A DNA stretch of 64,000 bases from Pannonibacter sp. XCT-53 (lineage in GTDB: Bacteria; Pseudomonadota; Alphaproteobacteria; Rhizobiales; Stappiaceae). Positions 33,269 through 42,629 of the stretch are shown here, piece by piece (position 1 is the stretch's first letter; each line of letters starts with the position of its first letter). The notes under the pieces are model-generated. The model was not told where the DNA came from and did not search any database. It saw only the letters and a list, made by a program, of their open reading frames with translations. The translations under genes and the position numbers were made by a program. Where the stretch lies: NCBI RefSeq assembly GCF_009915765.1, contig NZ_JAABLQ010000001.1, positions 3,100,001 to 3,164,000 on the forward strand. Direction: 5' to 3'.

Positions 33269-34134
33269 TCGGCCGCGCCCAGGCTGCGCAGCGGATCGCC
33301 ATGGCCAAGGGGATCGCCGGTGAGCACGCGGCCGGACATGGCCCCAAGCCAGTCCAGCCCGGCGCGCAGGCGCACCACCTCGCCGACGCAGACGATGGCC
33401 GGCGGCGCCAGACCGGCTGCCTCGGCATCGGCAGCGCAGGTGGCCAGCGTCGTCTCCAGCACGGTCTGGGCCGACAGGGACGCATTGCACACGATGGCCA
33501 CAGGTTCATGCCCGGATCGTCCACAGGCCATCAGTTCGCCGGCAATCTGGGAAAGATGCTTCATCGCCATGTACATGATGATGACCGGCGAGCCTTCGGC
33601 AATGCCCTTCCAGTTGATCGCGTCCGGAGCCAGTCCGGTCTGGTCATGCCCGGTCAGGAACGTGACGGCCTGGTTCACGTCCCGGTGGGTGGCGGGGATG
33701 CCCGCATAGGCGAGACCGCCGATGCCGGCCGTCACGCCCGGAATGACACGGAAGGGGATGCCGGCCCCGGCCAGCGCCAGCGCTTCTTCCCCGCCCCGTC
33801 CGAACACGAAGGGATCGCCGCCCTTGAGCCGGAACACGCGCCGGCCGGCCCGCGCATAGTCGATCAGCTTCAGCGTGATGTCGCGCTGCTTCGGACTGGG
33901 CTTGCCCCCACGCTTGCCGGCATAGTCCAGCAGGGCCCCAGGGCGGACGAAGGACAGGATGCTCGTGTCCACCAGCGCGTCGTAGACGACCACGTCCGCC
34001 TGGCGCAGGCCGTTGAGGGCATGCAGGGTCATCAGTCCCGGATCGCCCGGGCCGGCACCGGCCAGCCAGACCCATCCCGGTTCAAGGACCGGCAGGCTGT
34101 CTGGCAGGGAGAATCCGGTCAGGGCAGTGCTCAT
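33265..34134 (-). CDS. cobA: Uroporphyrinogen-III C-methyltransferase (SUMT)
   Basis: This 289-residue SAM-dependent enzyme makes precorrin-2 from uroporphyrinogen III. It has the family motifs GAGPGDPGLMTLHAL near residue 25, LKGGDPFVFGRGGEEA, and GVTAGIGGLAYAGIPATHR. It is a single SUMT domain, not fused to siroheme CysG parts. The 4-bp overlap with cobB shows the two act together in cobalamin synthesis. Confidence 0.95.
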   Translation of the reverse strand: MSTALTGFSLPDSLPVLEPGWVWLAGAGPGDPGLMTLHALNGLRQADVVVYDALVDTSILSFVRPGALLDYAGKRGGKPSPKQRDITLKLIDYARAGRRVFRLKGGDPFVFGRGGEEALALAGAGIPFRVIPGVTAGIGGLAYAGIPATHRDVNQAVTFLTGHDQTGLAPDAINWKGIAEGSPVIIMYMAMKHLSQIAGELMACGRSGHEPVAIVCNASLSAQTVLETTLATCAADAEAAGLAPPAIVCVGEVVRLRAGLDWLGAMSGRVLTGDPLGHGDPLRSLGAAE

Positions 34135-34145
34135 CCTGATGTTTT

Positions 34146-34163
34146 AGCCGCGCGCGCGCGGCT
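34146..34163. repeat. 18-bp perfect palindrome upstream of cobA
   Basis: A perfect 18-bp palindrome made of CG dinucleotides flanked by AGC/GCT lies 12 nt upstream of the cobA ATG. It has no T-run on the transcribed side and so is not a terminator. It could affect cobA translation or be an operator. Confidence 0.4.
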
Positions 34164-34314
34164 GGCCAAGTCTGGATGCGGCATCGGCCCTCCGCCAAAG
34201 CGACAGGTGCGCGGCCAGGACAAGCGGCCCGAAGGAAAAAAGATGACAGGTCGGCCTGCCCCGTCCGGGCCAGATGCGCCGTCCGGCCGGGCTCCGGGAG
34301 GGGTCAGGCCGGCG

Positions 34315-35133
34315 TCACAGCATCGGCGGCCGCGTGCGCTCGGCCTCGAGCGCGGCAGCCCGGCGCGTTTCCTGGCGCAGGCGGTAGACGGCGGCGAGGA
34401 AGCGGTAGATGCCGATCGTGTAGCGCTTGCCGAGACGGCGCGGCTCCTGCATCAGCCGGAACAGCCATTCCAGACCGGCCGCCTGCAGCACCTGCGGCGC
34501 GCGCACCACCTCGCCCGACATGAAATCGAACAGGGCTCCGACGCCGATGCAGACCGTCGGGTTGAGACGGGCCCGGTTGTCGACGATGAACTGTTCCTGC
34601 CGCGGGTTGCCCATGCCGACCAGCAGGAGGTCAGCCTTGGCCGCGTTGATGTCGGCGATCACGTCGTCGAGCTCGTCCGGACCGAAATAGCCGTCGCGGA
34701 AGCCGGCAACGTGATGGCCGGGATAATTGTCCTCGATGTGCTCCGCCGCCCGGGCCACCGGCTCCGGCTTTGCCCCGAGGAGATAGATGCGCAGCGGCAG
34801 TCCGATCGTGTGCAGGATGAAGGGAACCAGATCGGTGCCGTTCAGGTTGGCCGGAAACGGGGCGCCGGTCAGGGCCCGGTTGGCAATATCGACGCCGATG
34901 CCGTCATTGAACAGCGTCATGCGCGACAAGGTGCGCGCGTAGGCCGGACTGTCCATCGCCTGCAGCACCGTGTTGGCGTTGCAGATGCCGATATCCATCT
35001 TCAGTCGAAGCAACATGGCGCTGCGGATCATGTCCACAGCCTGCGGGCGCGTGAGCTTATGGATACCAAGCGGCCCGATCCGGGTCATCCCAGATCCCAC
35101 AGGCGTTCCAAGCTGCAAAGTAGACATGAGCAT
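34315..35133 (-). CDS. WecG/TagA/CpsF-family glycosyltransferase
   Basis: This 272-residue GT26 enzyme carries the family features FNDGIGVDIANRAL, YLLGAKPEPVARAAE and LLLVGMGNPRQEQFI. It transfers a sugar such as ManNAc-type or related residues to a lipid-linked intermediate in polysaccharide synthesis. The ATG at 35133 has GAGG 6 nt upstream. It is divergent from the Wzz-like gene. Confidence 0.92.
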   Translation of the reverse strand: MLMSTLQLGTPVGSGMTRIGPLGIHKLTRPQAVDMIRSAMLLRLKMDIGICNANTVLQAMDSPAYARTLSRMTLFNDGIGVDIANRALTGAPFPANLNGTDLVPFILHTIGLPLRIYLLGAKPEPVARAAEHIEDNYPGHHVAGFRDGYFGPDELDDVIADINAAKADLLLVGMGNPRQEQFIVDNRARLNPTVCIGVGALFDFMSGEVVRAPQVLQAAGLEWLFRLMQEPRRLGKRYTIGIYRFLAAVYRLRQETRRAAALEAERTRPPML

Positions 35134-35482
35134 TACGCGCCTCGCACCGATTTTTATTTTTTATCTCGAATGACATCATGCCCATGATGGCTGAATAAGT
35201 GCTTAAACCCACAAATCCAGGAGATTTACCATTATCTTTCTGTCACTTTATTTGGTGGCATTTTATCTGTCACGTTAACTTTCGTTTAACGATTAATTCC
35301 ATTGTCTACATTTGCAGTGTGACAATTTCCAGATCGGAAGCGTGGCAGACGTTCATTTGCCACTTGTTAATCATGTTTCCCCATTCTCACCGGCAATCGG
35401 ACGCAGCGTCGCCTGCGGTCCGTCATGACATTCCGGTAGTCCTGAAAGCGAAGCGGGGCTCTTGCACGAGCGGTCACGGACA
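35134..35482. promoter_or_regulatory. AT-rich divergent promoter region of the polysaccharide locus
   Basis: This 349-bp gene-free stretch is much richer in A and T than the surroundings. It separates the WecG-like gene (minus) from the Wzz-like gene (plus) and must contain both promoters. It includes the CtrA-type site at 35275-35290. No RNA gene or terminator was recognised. Confidence 0.7.
35275..35290. promoter_or_regulatory. Perfect CtrA-type site in the polysaccharide promoter region
   Basis: TTAA (35275-35278), 7 bp and TTAAC (35286-35290) match the CtrA consensus exactly. It lies about 145 bp from the WecG-like start and 190 bp from the Wzz-like start. Cell-cycle control of the locus is inferred. 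Confidence 0.55.
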
Positions 35483-37510
35483 ATGGTCGAAGTCTCTGAC
35501 ATTCCAGCAATTCTGGCCCGCAGACTCCGGTGGCTGATCCTTGTCCCTGCGCTGTTCATGGCCTTGGCGGTGGCTTTCGTTCTGGTGCGTTCGCCGCAGT
35601 ACAGCGCAACCGCCGAGCTGCTTGTCGAGCCGCCGAGCCTGCAGATCCTCGGTCGCGACTTCTCCGGCCGCGAGGGCGCCTCGCCGCTGGAAAGCCTCGA
35701 CATCGACAGCCAGGCGCTGGTGGTCATGTCGAACCCGGTGCTCAATGACGTCGTCGAGAAGCTCGACCTCGAGAACGATCCGGCCTTCACCGGCCCGGGC
35801 CTGCGCCAGCGGCTGTTGCCCTTCCTCTTTCCGGCCAAGCCGAACGAGGAGCAGCGTGCCTCGGTGATCGAGGCCCTGCGCAAGAAGCTTCAGGTCGGCC
35901 GCATCGAGAAGACCTTCGTGTTCCAGATCGTGGCCACGCATCCCAACCGGATCCGGGCGGCCGAAATCGCCAATGCCACGGCAGAGGCCTATCTGGCGGA
36001 GACCCGAAAGTCCCGCTCGGAAGGGTTCCAGCGCACCAGCCAGTCGCTGCAGGCGCAGGCGCAGCAGCTGCGCGAGCAGGTGGAACGCGCCGAGGCGGCT
36101 GTCGAGCGTTACCGCGCCGACAACGGCCTCATCGCCACCACCCAGCGCGGCCTGGTCGAGGACCAGCAGCTGCAGGACCTGAACACGCAGCTGACCCAGG
36201 CCCGTGTCGATCTCGAGAAGGCGAAGAACACCTTCGATCTGGTGCGCGGGCTGAGTGCCTCCGACGTGGAAGCCGGTGGGATTCCCGTCGATGTGAACAA
36301 CACCGTGCTCAGTTCCCTGCGCGTCCAGTATGCAACGCTCGCCGAACGGGAGGCCCGCGCCTCCACCACGCTCGGGGCCAACCACCCGCAGATGCGGGAA
36401 CTGGCAGCGCAGATGCAGAACACGCGCCGCCTGATTTCGGACGAGCTGTCGCGCATCCAGCGCAACATCCGCACCGACTTCGAGCGGGCCCAGGCCAATC
36501 TCTCCGGCCTCGAGAACCGCATCGCCCAGCTGAAGGTCGCCAACTCCGACCAGAACAAGGCGCAGATCGAGCTGCGGCAGCTGGAAAGTGATGCGGAAAC
36601 CAAGCGCGGCGTCTACCAGCTGTTCCTCAAGCGGGCGCAGGAACTGTCCGAACAGCAGGACGTGGAGGCCACGAACTCGCGCATCCTCTCGGCAGCCCAG
36701 CCGCCCCTGTCGCCGGGCGGGCCGTCTGCCCTGATCCTGATTGCCGCCGCCGGCATCTTCGGCTTCGCGCTGGCAGCCGGCGGTGCCGTCGGGCTTGAAA
36801 TCGTCAGCGGCCGCCTGAACTCGGAGCGCGAGCTGGTCGAATGGACCGGGGCTCCCGTGCTGACCAACCTGCCGGCTCTGGCGCAGCCCTCGACCCGCAA
36901 GGGCCTGTTCGGTCGCGGAGAGGCGTCCCGGCCGGAGCGGCTGCCGGAAGAGGCGGAACTCGGACTGACCCGGGTCGCCTATGCGCTGCGCTATGCGCTC
37001 GGCGAGGATCTTCCGGCAAACGTGCTGGTGCTGAAGACCACCGACCGCATCGAGACCCTGCCGGTGACCCGCGGGATCGCCACGTCGCTCTACGACATGA
37101 ACGAAGAGGTCCTGCTGGCCCGCGCGCTGCCCGGAGCCAGCCGCGAGACCGACATGCGTCAGCTCGACGATCGCGGCCGCCAGGGCGGACGACGGGGCAG
37201 CAGAGGTCGCGAGCTCGGTCCCGGTCGCGGCCAGGCCCTGTCGAAATATGTCAGCGTCGAGCGGGTCAACGATGCCCGCAAATACGCCGGTCCGGCCGAC
37301 TTCGACGGGGATGCACGCGATTTCCTCGTCATCGACTGCGGCTCGACCGAGAGCAACCCGATCCTGCCGGTGCTCTTGAAGAACTGCGACGCGATCATTC
37401 TGGTCAGCCAGATCGGCAGCACGCGCATGACCGATCTGGACCGCACGCTGGCCTATCTGCAGCCCTGGCAGGAACGGGTGATCGGCAATGTCGTTCTCGA
37501 GGCCGCTTGA
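35483..37510 (+). CDS. Wzz-like polysaccharide co-polymerase with degenerate kinase domain
   Basis: This 675-residue protein has the layout of ExoP/GumC-type co-polymerases: membrane helix 1 (about 17-35), a periplasmic coiled-coil part with the GNVR-like region, helix 2 (about 416-440) and a cytoplasmic C-terminal domain. In the C-terminal domain the position of Walker A reads NVLVLKTTDR (513-522) with no GKT/GKS, and the Walker B-like strand DFLVIDCG (613-620) is partly kept. No Tyr-rich tail is seen. A basic Gly/Arg insertion lies around residues 555-585. The ATG at 35483 is preferred over a TTG at 35462. It overlaps the wzy-like gene by 23 bp. Confidence 0.85.
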   Translation: MVEVSDIPAILARRLRWLILVPALFMALAVAFVLVRSPQYSATAELLVEPPSLQILGRDFSGREGASPLESLDIDSQALVVMSNPVLNDVVEKLDLENDPAFTGPGLRQRLLPFLFPAKPNEEQRASVIEALRKKLQVGRIEKTFVFQIVATHPNRIRAAEIANATAEAYLAETRKSRSEGFQRTSQSLQAQAQQLREQVERAEAAVERYRADNGLIATTQRGLVEDQQLQDLNTQLTQARVDLEKAKNTFDLVRGLSASDVEAGGIPVDVNNTVLSSLRVQYATLAEREARASTTLGANHPQMRELAAQMQNTRRLISDELSRIQRNIRTDFERAQANLSGLENRIAQLKVANSDQNKAQIELRQLESDAETKRGVYQLFLKRAQELSEQQDVEATNSRILSAAQPPLSPGGPSALILIAAAGIFGFALAAGGAVGLEIVSGRLNSERELVEWTGAPVLTNLPALAQPSTRKGLFGRGEASRPERLPEEAELGLTRVAYALRYALGEDLPANVLVLKTTDRIETLPVTRGIATSLYDMNEEVLLARALPGASRETDMRQLDDRGRQGGRRGSRGRELGPGRGQALSKYVSVERVNDARKYAGPADFDGDARDFLVIDCGSTESNPILPVLLKNCDAIILVSQIGSTRMTDLDRTLAYLQPWQERVIGNVVLEAA

Positions 37511-38891
37511 CCGACTGCTGCTGTCGCCCCGCCTGAAACCGCTGGACGAGCGGCGCCCGGAGTGGATGGCGCTTGTCTGGCTGGTGATTGCCGGAACGCT
37601 GTTCTTCAACCTCGGGCTCGCCTTCCTCAACACCCGGGTCATGGGCATTTCCCAGAACCACGTGGTGCTGTGCGAGCTTGCGCTGACGGGACTGGCGCTG
37701 GGGCTGGCGATGACGCGGCGCGCCAGCCTCTACGTGGTCATCACCCTCTACATCACCTACATGCTGATGCTGATGGCGATCCGCGCGGAGATGGACCTCA
37801 AGTCGATCCGCGACGCCCTGGTGCCGATCATCTTCTACTTCGTCGGCCGGCAGATCCAGGACATCCGGCAGGTCGACCTGATCGTGCTCTGGTCGGCCAT
37901 TGCCGTGCTGGTGGTGGGGCTGTTCGAGTTCCTCTTCCTGGAGCTCTACACCGCGAACGTGAACATCTTCGACTATTACGTTGCGCGCGGCACGATCACG
38001 GCGGACACCAACTTCCTCGGCGAGGACAACGCCCTGTTTCACAGCGGCGTGCGGTATGGCGGACGCAATTTCTTCGGTTTTCTCGGCAATCACCGGGTCT
38101 CGTCGGTCTTCCTCGAGCCGGTTTCGATGGGCAATTTCGGCGCCTTCCTGGTCCTGTGGGGCGTGTTCCGCCGCGACATGGCCCGTCGCTGGCTGCTGCT
38201 GGCCATTGCCTTCACGCTGATCATCCTGTGCGATGCCCGCTTCGGCATGTTCGTGTCGCTGCTGTTCTTCGCGGTGGCGCCGTTCTACCGCGCCGCGCCG
38301 CGCGTGCTGATGCTGCTGGCGCCGGTGGCCATCGTGGTGGCGCTGATGATCTATGCCACCGCCGCCAACCGCATCGGCTGGGATGACACGCTGACGGGGC
38401 GGTGGCTGTTTTCCGGCCAGCTGCTGATGAAACTCGACTGGCGCGGCATCCTCGGCATCTCGACCAACACCACCTACCTGTCGGACAGCGGCTATGCCTT
38501 TGCCCTGTTCCAGACCGGGGCGATCGGACTGCTCGCTCTCTGGGCGCTCTATGTCTATGCCCCGATCAACACGGACGAGGCCTGGAAGTTCAAGGTCCTG
38601 CTGGTGGTCTACATTTGCCTGCTGATGATCGTGTCCTACTCGCTGTCGACCATCAAGACGGGCGGACTTCTCTGGCTCTGTGCCGGCGCGGTCGATGCCT
38701 GGCGACGGGGCCACGATCCGGCCGCCCGGAGCGCGACGCCAAGGAGCTCCCCGCCGGTCGGGGGGCCGGCGCGACTGGCGGCAGCCGGCACCTGGCAGCG
38801 CCTGGCCGGGCGAGACCCGGGCCGGCGGCGGGTGACCGCCCGGGTCGGCGCGCTGCCTCAGCCGAGCGCGTCGCGGTACAGATCCTCGTAA
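37488..38891 (+). CDS. Wzy-like polysaccharide polymerase
   Basis: This 467-residue protein has about ten hydrophobic helices between residues 20 and 400, a large loop in the middle (about 160-210) and a hydrophilic Pro/Arg-rich tail. This is the layout of O-antigen/exopolysaccharide polymerases, whose sequence is too variable for a closer match. The tail runs into the end of the convergent glycosyltransferase gene (34-bp overlap). The start overlaps the Wzz-like gene, so the polymerase and chain-length regulator are coupled. Confidence 0.78.
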   Translation: MSFSRPLDRLLLSPRLKPLDERRPEWMALVWLVIAGTLFFNLGLAFLNTRVMGISQNHVVLCELALTGLALGLAMTRRASLYVVITLYITYMLMLMAIRAEMDLKSIRDALVPIIFYFVGRQIQDIRQVDLIVLWSAIAVLVVGLFEFLFLELYTANVNIFDYYVARGTITADTNFLGEDNALFHSGVRYGGRNFFGFLGNHRVSSVFLEPVSMGNFGAFLVLWGVFRRDMARRWLLLAIAFTLIILCDARFGMFVSLLFFAVAPFYRAAPRVLMLLAPVAIVVALMIYATAANRIGWDDTLTGRWLFSGQLLMKLDWRGILGISTNTTYLSDSGYAFALFQTGAIGLLALWALYVYAPINTDEAWKFKVLLVVYICLLMIVSYSLSTIKTGGLLWLCAGAVDAWRRGHDPAARSATPRSSPPVGGPARLAAAGTWQRLAGRDPGRRRVTARVGALPQPSASRYRSS

Positions 38892-40036
38892 AGCCGGGCC
38901 GTCGTCTCCCAGCCATGCTGGCGGGCGGAGGTGATTGCCGCCTGGCGCAAGGCCTCGGGACGCTCCGAAAGCGCCGAATGCGCGGCCTCGACGGCCGCTG
39001 CCGCGCCGGCCGGGTCGGCAAAACCGGCCAGCCGGACCATGTCGTGCTTGCGCGACAGCGAGCGGAAGGCGGCATTCGGTTCGACGACTGGCAGGAGCCC
39101 GGCGCTCAGCGCCTCGATAAGCGCAATGCCGAAGCCCTCGTACTCGGACGCGCTGACGAACAGGCTGCAGGCGCCCATGACCGCCCGGATGTCGGCATTC
39201 GACGGCCCCACATGCAAGGTCACGGCGGAGTGGAGGTCGCGCGCGGCAATCATCGCGCGGATGTCGGCCTCGCTCCAGTCGGAGGCGGAGCCGGCGATGT
39301 GGAGATGCCAGGCCGGATCGCTCGCCGTCAGCACCTGCATCATGTCGAGCAGATGATCGAGCCGCTTGTTGCGCGAGAAGCGGCCGATGGTGATGAGGCT
39401 GCGGGCCGGCCGGCGGGCAGCCGCATCGCCGAACTTGTCCAGATCGGCCGCGTTCTCGATCAGCCGGACACGGGAGGGCGCGATCTGGCGGAAGGTGGCC
39501 AGATCGCTCTCGCTGCAGCAGGCGATGCCGCGGTAGCGGCTGGCGGTGGCGCGGGTGACCGTGTTGAACCAGGCCGACTTGAGACGGCGGAACTTGGCGG
39601 TGTGGAAGAACCCGCCATGGGTGGTCGCGACCATCGGCGTGCGCCGCGTGAGCGAGGTCGCGGCGAGCACATCGAAGAAGAAGTCGACCGCATGCACATG
39701 GATGATGTCGGCACCGCCAAGACAGCCCAGGACAGAGGGGGCGATCGGATAGCGCGGCGATCCGCGGAAGGGGATGCGCCAGACCTCGACCCCGTCGATC
39801 AGGTCACGGGCCGGCAGCTGCCGGTCGGGCTCGATGAACAGCCGGTCGAGCGTGACCACGCGGACACTGCCGAAGCGGCCGACCTGACGACCGACCAGGT
39901 TGCGGACAAAATCCTCCAGTCCGCCGATCATCGGGTAGAACTGGCGCACGACATGCACGATGGACCGGTCGGCGAAAGGGGCCGTGGCGCCGTCATCGGC
40001 GGCCGGTGCGACGGGAAGGATGCGCTCATGCATCAT
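38858..40036 (-). CDS. GT4-type glycosyltransferase
   Basis: This 392-residue protein has the GT-B fold pattern: VRQFYPMIGGLEDFVRNL at the N-terminus, IIHVHAVDFFF, LITIGRFSRNKRLDHLL starting the C-terminal domain, and the EYEGFGIALIEALSAG donor-site motif. It probably adds a sugar of the repeat unit at the cytoplasmic membrane face. The start ATG overlaps the deacetylase stop by 1 nt. It converges with the Wzy-like gene. Confidence 0.92.
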   Translation of the reverse strand: MMHERILPVAPAADDGATAPFADRSIVHVVRQFYPMIGGLEDFVRNLVGRQVGRFGSVRVVTLDRLFIEPDRQLPARDLIDGVEVWRIPFRGSPRYPIAPSVLGCLGGADIIHVHAVDFFFDVLAATSLTRRTPMVATTHGGFFHTAKFRRLKSAWFNTVTRATASRYRGIACCSESDLATFRQIAPSRVRLIENAADLDKFGDAAARRPARSLITIGRFSRNKRLDHLLDMMQVLTASDPAWHLHIAGSASDWSEADIRAMIAARDLHSAVTLHVGPSNADIRAVMGACSLFVSASEYEGFGIALIEALSAGLLPVVEPNAAFRSLSRKHDMVRLAGFADPAGAAAAVEAAHSALSERPEALRQAAITSARQHGWETTARLYEDLYRDALG

Positions 40037-41106
40037 CAGAAGTCTCCGGGCAGAAGGCAGGGGGTGCCGCCGCGGCTGGCAAGGGCGCGGAACAGGCCAT
40101 CCGCGCCGGCACGGGCATGGGCCACGGGGGCAAGCCGGACTTCCCCGTTCTGGCGCGGCAGCAGGAAGGACTGGGTGTGATGGGCTGGAAACAGCCCGCC
40201 GGGATCGGTGGTGACGGCGCCGCGGAAGCCGAGACTGCGCACGACCTCCGCCTCCCGCGTGCCGCCGATGGAGGGACGGCCGTACGGGTAGGCAAACCAG
40301 CGGACCGGGCGCTGGAGCAGCTCCTCCAGGAAGATCTTGTTGGCCCCGATGTCGGCGCGCAGGGCGTCCTCGTCCAGCAGCCGCAGCGCCCGGTGCGTGG
40401 TCGTATGGGCCTCGATGCGCAGGAGCGGGTGCCGGTCGGCCGCCACGATCCCGGCTGCATCGAGGACATGAAGGTCGACGACATCGGCCAGTGCGATGCC
40501 GTGCCCCCGGAAGATTTCGGGCAAGAGCGATGCCCGCGCGAAATCCGCCCAGACCCAGGCCGTCATCCGGTCGAGCGCCGCCTTCTTTTCCGCCCAGGTG
40601 CCGGTCACGAGACGCTCGCCCATCGGCTCCATGTCGATCTGCGCCAGGTCGAGGGCGAGCTGCCGGAGACCGAGCCACCAGGCATTGATGTCACGGGTGA
40701 CCATGCCGGTGGGCACGAAGATCGTGGCAGGCGCGCCATGTCGCTCCATCACCGGCAGCGCCAGCTCAATGTTGCTCCGGTAGCCGTCGTCGAAGGTCAG
40801 GACCGCGAAGGGCGCGGCAGCGGGATCGGCGCAGCGCTCCAGCGCCTCGTCGAGCGAGACGAAGTCGCGCCCCGCCGCCCGCAGCGCCGTGAGGATCGCA
40901 TCGAAGTCGTCGATGTGGCAGCCCTGCCCCAGAAGGGCGCGCGGCGAACGGGTGAATTCGTGGAACATCAGGATGACGCCCCGGCCGGCATAACGCCGCG
41001 CCAGAAGGCGCGAGACGCCGGAGGCGGTCGCGGCCACCGAGAGCCCGGCGCGCACCATCTCCTTCAGACCGGCGGATCCGGACGGCTTGGGGACGATGGT
41101 CAGCAT
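40036..41106 (-). CDS. Polysaccharide deacetylase (NodB homology)
   Basis: This 356-residue enzyme carries TFDDGYRSN (metal-binding Asp pair) and IEAHTTTHRAL (metal His pair), the core motifs of CE4 deacetylases, with FAYPYGRPS further on. It could remove acetyl groups from the polymer or its intermediate. The ATG at 41106 with GGGAG 6 nt upstream is preferred to the one at 41124. No signal peptide is seen, so it probably acts in the cytoplasm. Confidence 0.88.
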   Translation of the reverse strand: MLTIVPKPSGSAGLKEMVRAGLSVAATASGVSRLLARRYAGRGVILMFHEFTRSPRALLGQGCHIDDFDAILTALRAAGRDFVSLDEALERCADPAAAPFAVLTFDDGYRSNIELALPVMERHGAPATIFVPTGMVTRDINAWWLGLRQLALDLAQIDMEPMGERLVTGTWAEKKAALDRMTAWVWADFARASLLPEIFRGHGIALADVVDLHVLDAAGIVAADRHPLLRIEAHTTTHRALRLLDEDALRADIGANKIFLEELLQRPVRWFAYPYGRPSIGGTREAEVVRSLGFRGAVTTDPGGLFPAHHTQSFLLPRQNGEVRLAPVAHARAGADGLFRALASRGGTPCLLPGDF

Positions 41107-41396
41107 CTGGGGCTCCCGGGGCATGGCGGCCGGCGCGCGCCATGGTGATCAATTTCCTGTGTGTGGGCCGCATTCTCGGTGGGTGCTTTTAAGGATTGCT
41201 TCCCGCTGCAGACCGGGTGCACCTTAATTTGGCGGTAAGATTAACGAAGCACGGACCTCATCGTCGGAGCCTCATTCTTCTGTAACCAAGGCTTGGTCGC
41301 ATTTGGTTCAATTTGTGTCCATCACTCGGGAACTTACCGTTCTTCAAGGAAAGCACTCCTATCAAGAACCGAAACAACGATGGGTGGGAGTGTCCA
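41107..41396. promoter_or_regulatory. Divergent promoter region in the polysaccharide locus
   Basis: This 290-bp gene-free, relatively AT-rich stretch separates the deacetylase-GT pair (minus) from the GT-flippase-GH5-hydrolase group (plus). TTAA words are present at 41224 and 41239 but at a spacing unlike a CtrA site. No terminator or RNA gene is visible. Confidence 0.6.
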
Positions 41397-42629
41397 ATGC
41401 GTATCCTGATGGCCTGTGCCGCTTTTCCGCCAAACCTCCCCGGCGGCGCGCAGACCTCGTCGCTGATGCTCGCCAGGATGCTGCAGTCCCAGGGGGCCGA
41501 CATCACCGTCGTCAATGTGGGCGATGTTGCAGGCGTCGAGGACGTCCAGGGGCTGCGGGTTCACCGGATCAAGAGCCCGAACATCTACTGGGACTACCTG
41601 AAGCGCCGCCCCAACTGGAAGAAGCCGATCTGGCACCTTCTGGAGAACGGCAACCCCTTCGCCTTTTCGGCCATGCGCCGGCAGATCAGGACCGTCCGGC
41701 CGGACCTGCTGCTCACCGTGAGCATCGAGAACATCAATGTCGCCAGCTGGGCTGCGGCAAAGCTCGCCGGCCTGCCGGTCGCGCACACGTCATTCAACTC
41801 GTTCCTGATGTGCTGGAACTCGGTGATGCAGCGCGACTCGGAAAACTGCAGCCGCCAGTGCAGCTCTTGCCGCACGACCTCGCTTGGAAAGAAATTCTTC
41901 ACGCGCTACGTCGATGGGGTGATTGGCGAAAGCCAGGACGTACTGAACCGCCACATGGCGGAAGGCTATTTCCCCAATGCGGTCATGAAGCGCATTCCGG
42001 CGGTGCTGCCGCGCCTCCATGCCGAGGCCGGTCGCCGTTTCCCGGCGGGCCGGCCCTTCCGGGTCGGCTTTCTCGGGCTGCACAGTCATTTCAAGGGCAT
42101 TGCCCATCTGGCCGATGCGGCGCAGATGATGGCAGACATGCCCGATGTCGAGTTTCATATCGCCGGCGAAGGCGCGGAGCGGGACAATTTCGGCGAGGAA
42201 GTCCGCCGTCGCTTTCCCGCGGCGAGCACCCGCTTCTACGGCTGGGTCAAGGCGGACGACTACCTCCGCGAGATCGACGTGCTTGTCTATCCGTCCATCG
42301 GCCGCGAGGCCTTCGGCCGGGCCTCGATCGAGGCTTTCGCGCATGCAGTTCCGGTGATATCGACAAGCATCGGCGGCGTGGCAGAGAACATCACGGATGG
42401 CGTGAACGGCTATCACGTGCCACCTGGCGATGCCGGAGCCATCCGGGAGGCAATCCTGCGCATGGCGCTGGCGCCGGCGACCTACGAGCGCCTCTCCGCG
42501 GGGGCGCTTGCGGCGGCGCATGGCTATCTTCCTGACACATTGGGCCGCGAATTCTCTTCCTTCCTGGAAACGGTCCGTGCCCGCAGCGAACGACGGCTGC
42601 AGCGCAAGACAGAGGTTCATCCTGCATGA
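41397..42629 (+). CDS. GT4-type glycosyltransferase
   Basis: This 410-residue protein begins MRILMACAAFPPNLPGGAQT, typical for GT4, and carries GRASIEAFAHAVPVISTSIG (donor-site region). A cysteine group NCSRQCSSC around residue 150 occurs in some GT4 members and may bind metal. The ATG at 41397 with GGGAG 7 nt upstream is clear. It leads the plus-strand half of the locus. Confidence 0.93.
   Translation: MRILMACAAFPPNLPGGAQTSSLMLARMLQSQGADITVVNVGDVAGVEDVQGLRVHRIKSPNIYWDYLKRRPNWKKPIWHLLENGNPFAFSAMRRQIRTVRPDLLLTVSIENINVASWAAAKLAGLPVAHTSFNSFLMCWNSVMQRDSENCSRQCSSCRTTSLGKKFFTRYVDGVIGESQDVLNRHMAEGYFPNAVMKRIPAVLPRLHAEAGRRFPAGRPFRVGFLGLHSHFKGIAHLADAAQMMADMPDVEFHIAGEGAERDNFGEEVRRRFPAASTRFYGWVKADDYLREIDVLVYPSIGREAFGRASIEAFAHAVPVISTSIGGVAENITDGVNGYHVPPGDAGAIREAILRMALAPATYERLSAGALAAAHGYLPDTLGREFSSFLETVRARSERRLQRKTEVHPA

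Noticed and set aside
35474..37648. 724-codon minus-strand frame opposite the Wzz-like gene
   Set aside because: Composition is unlike a real protein and it covers the overlap with the polymerase; the plus strand shows membrane helices and conserved motifs.
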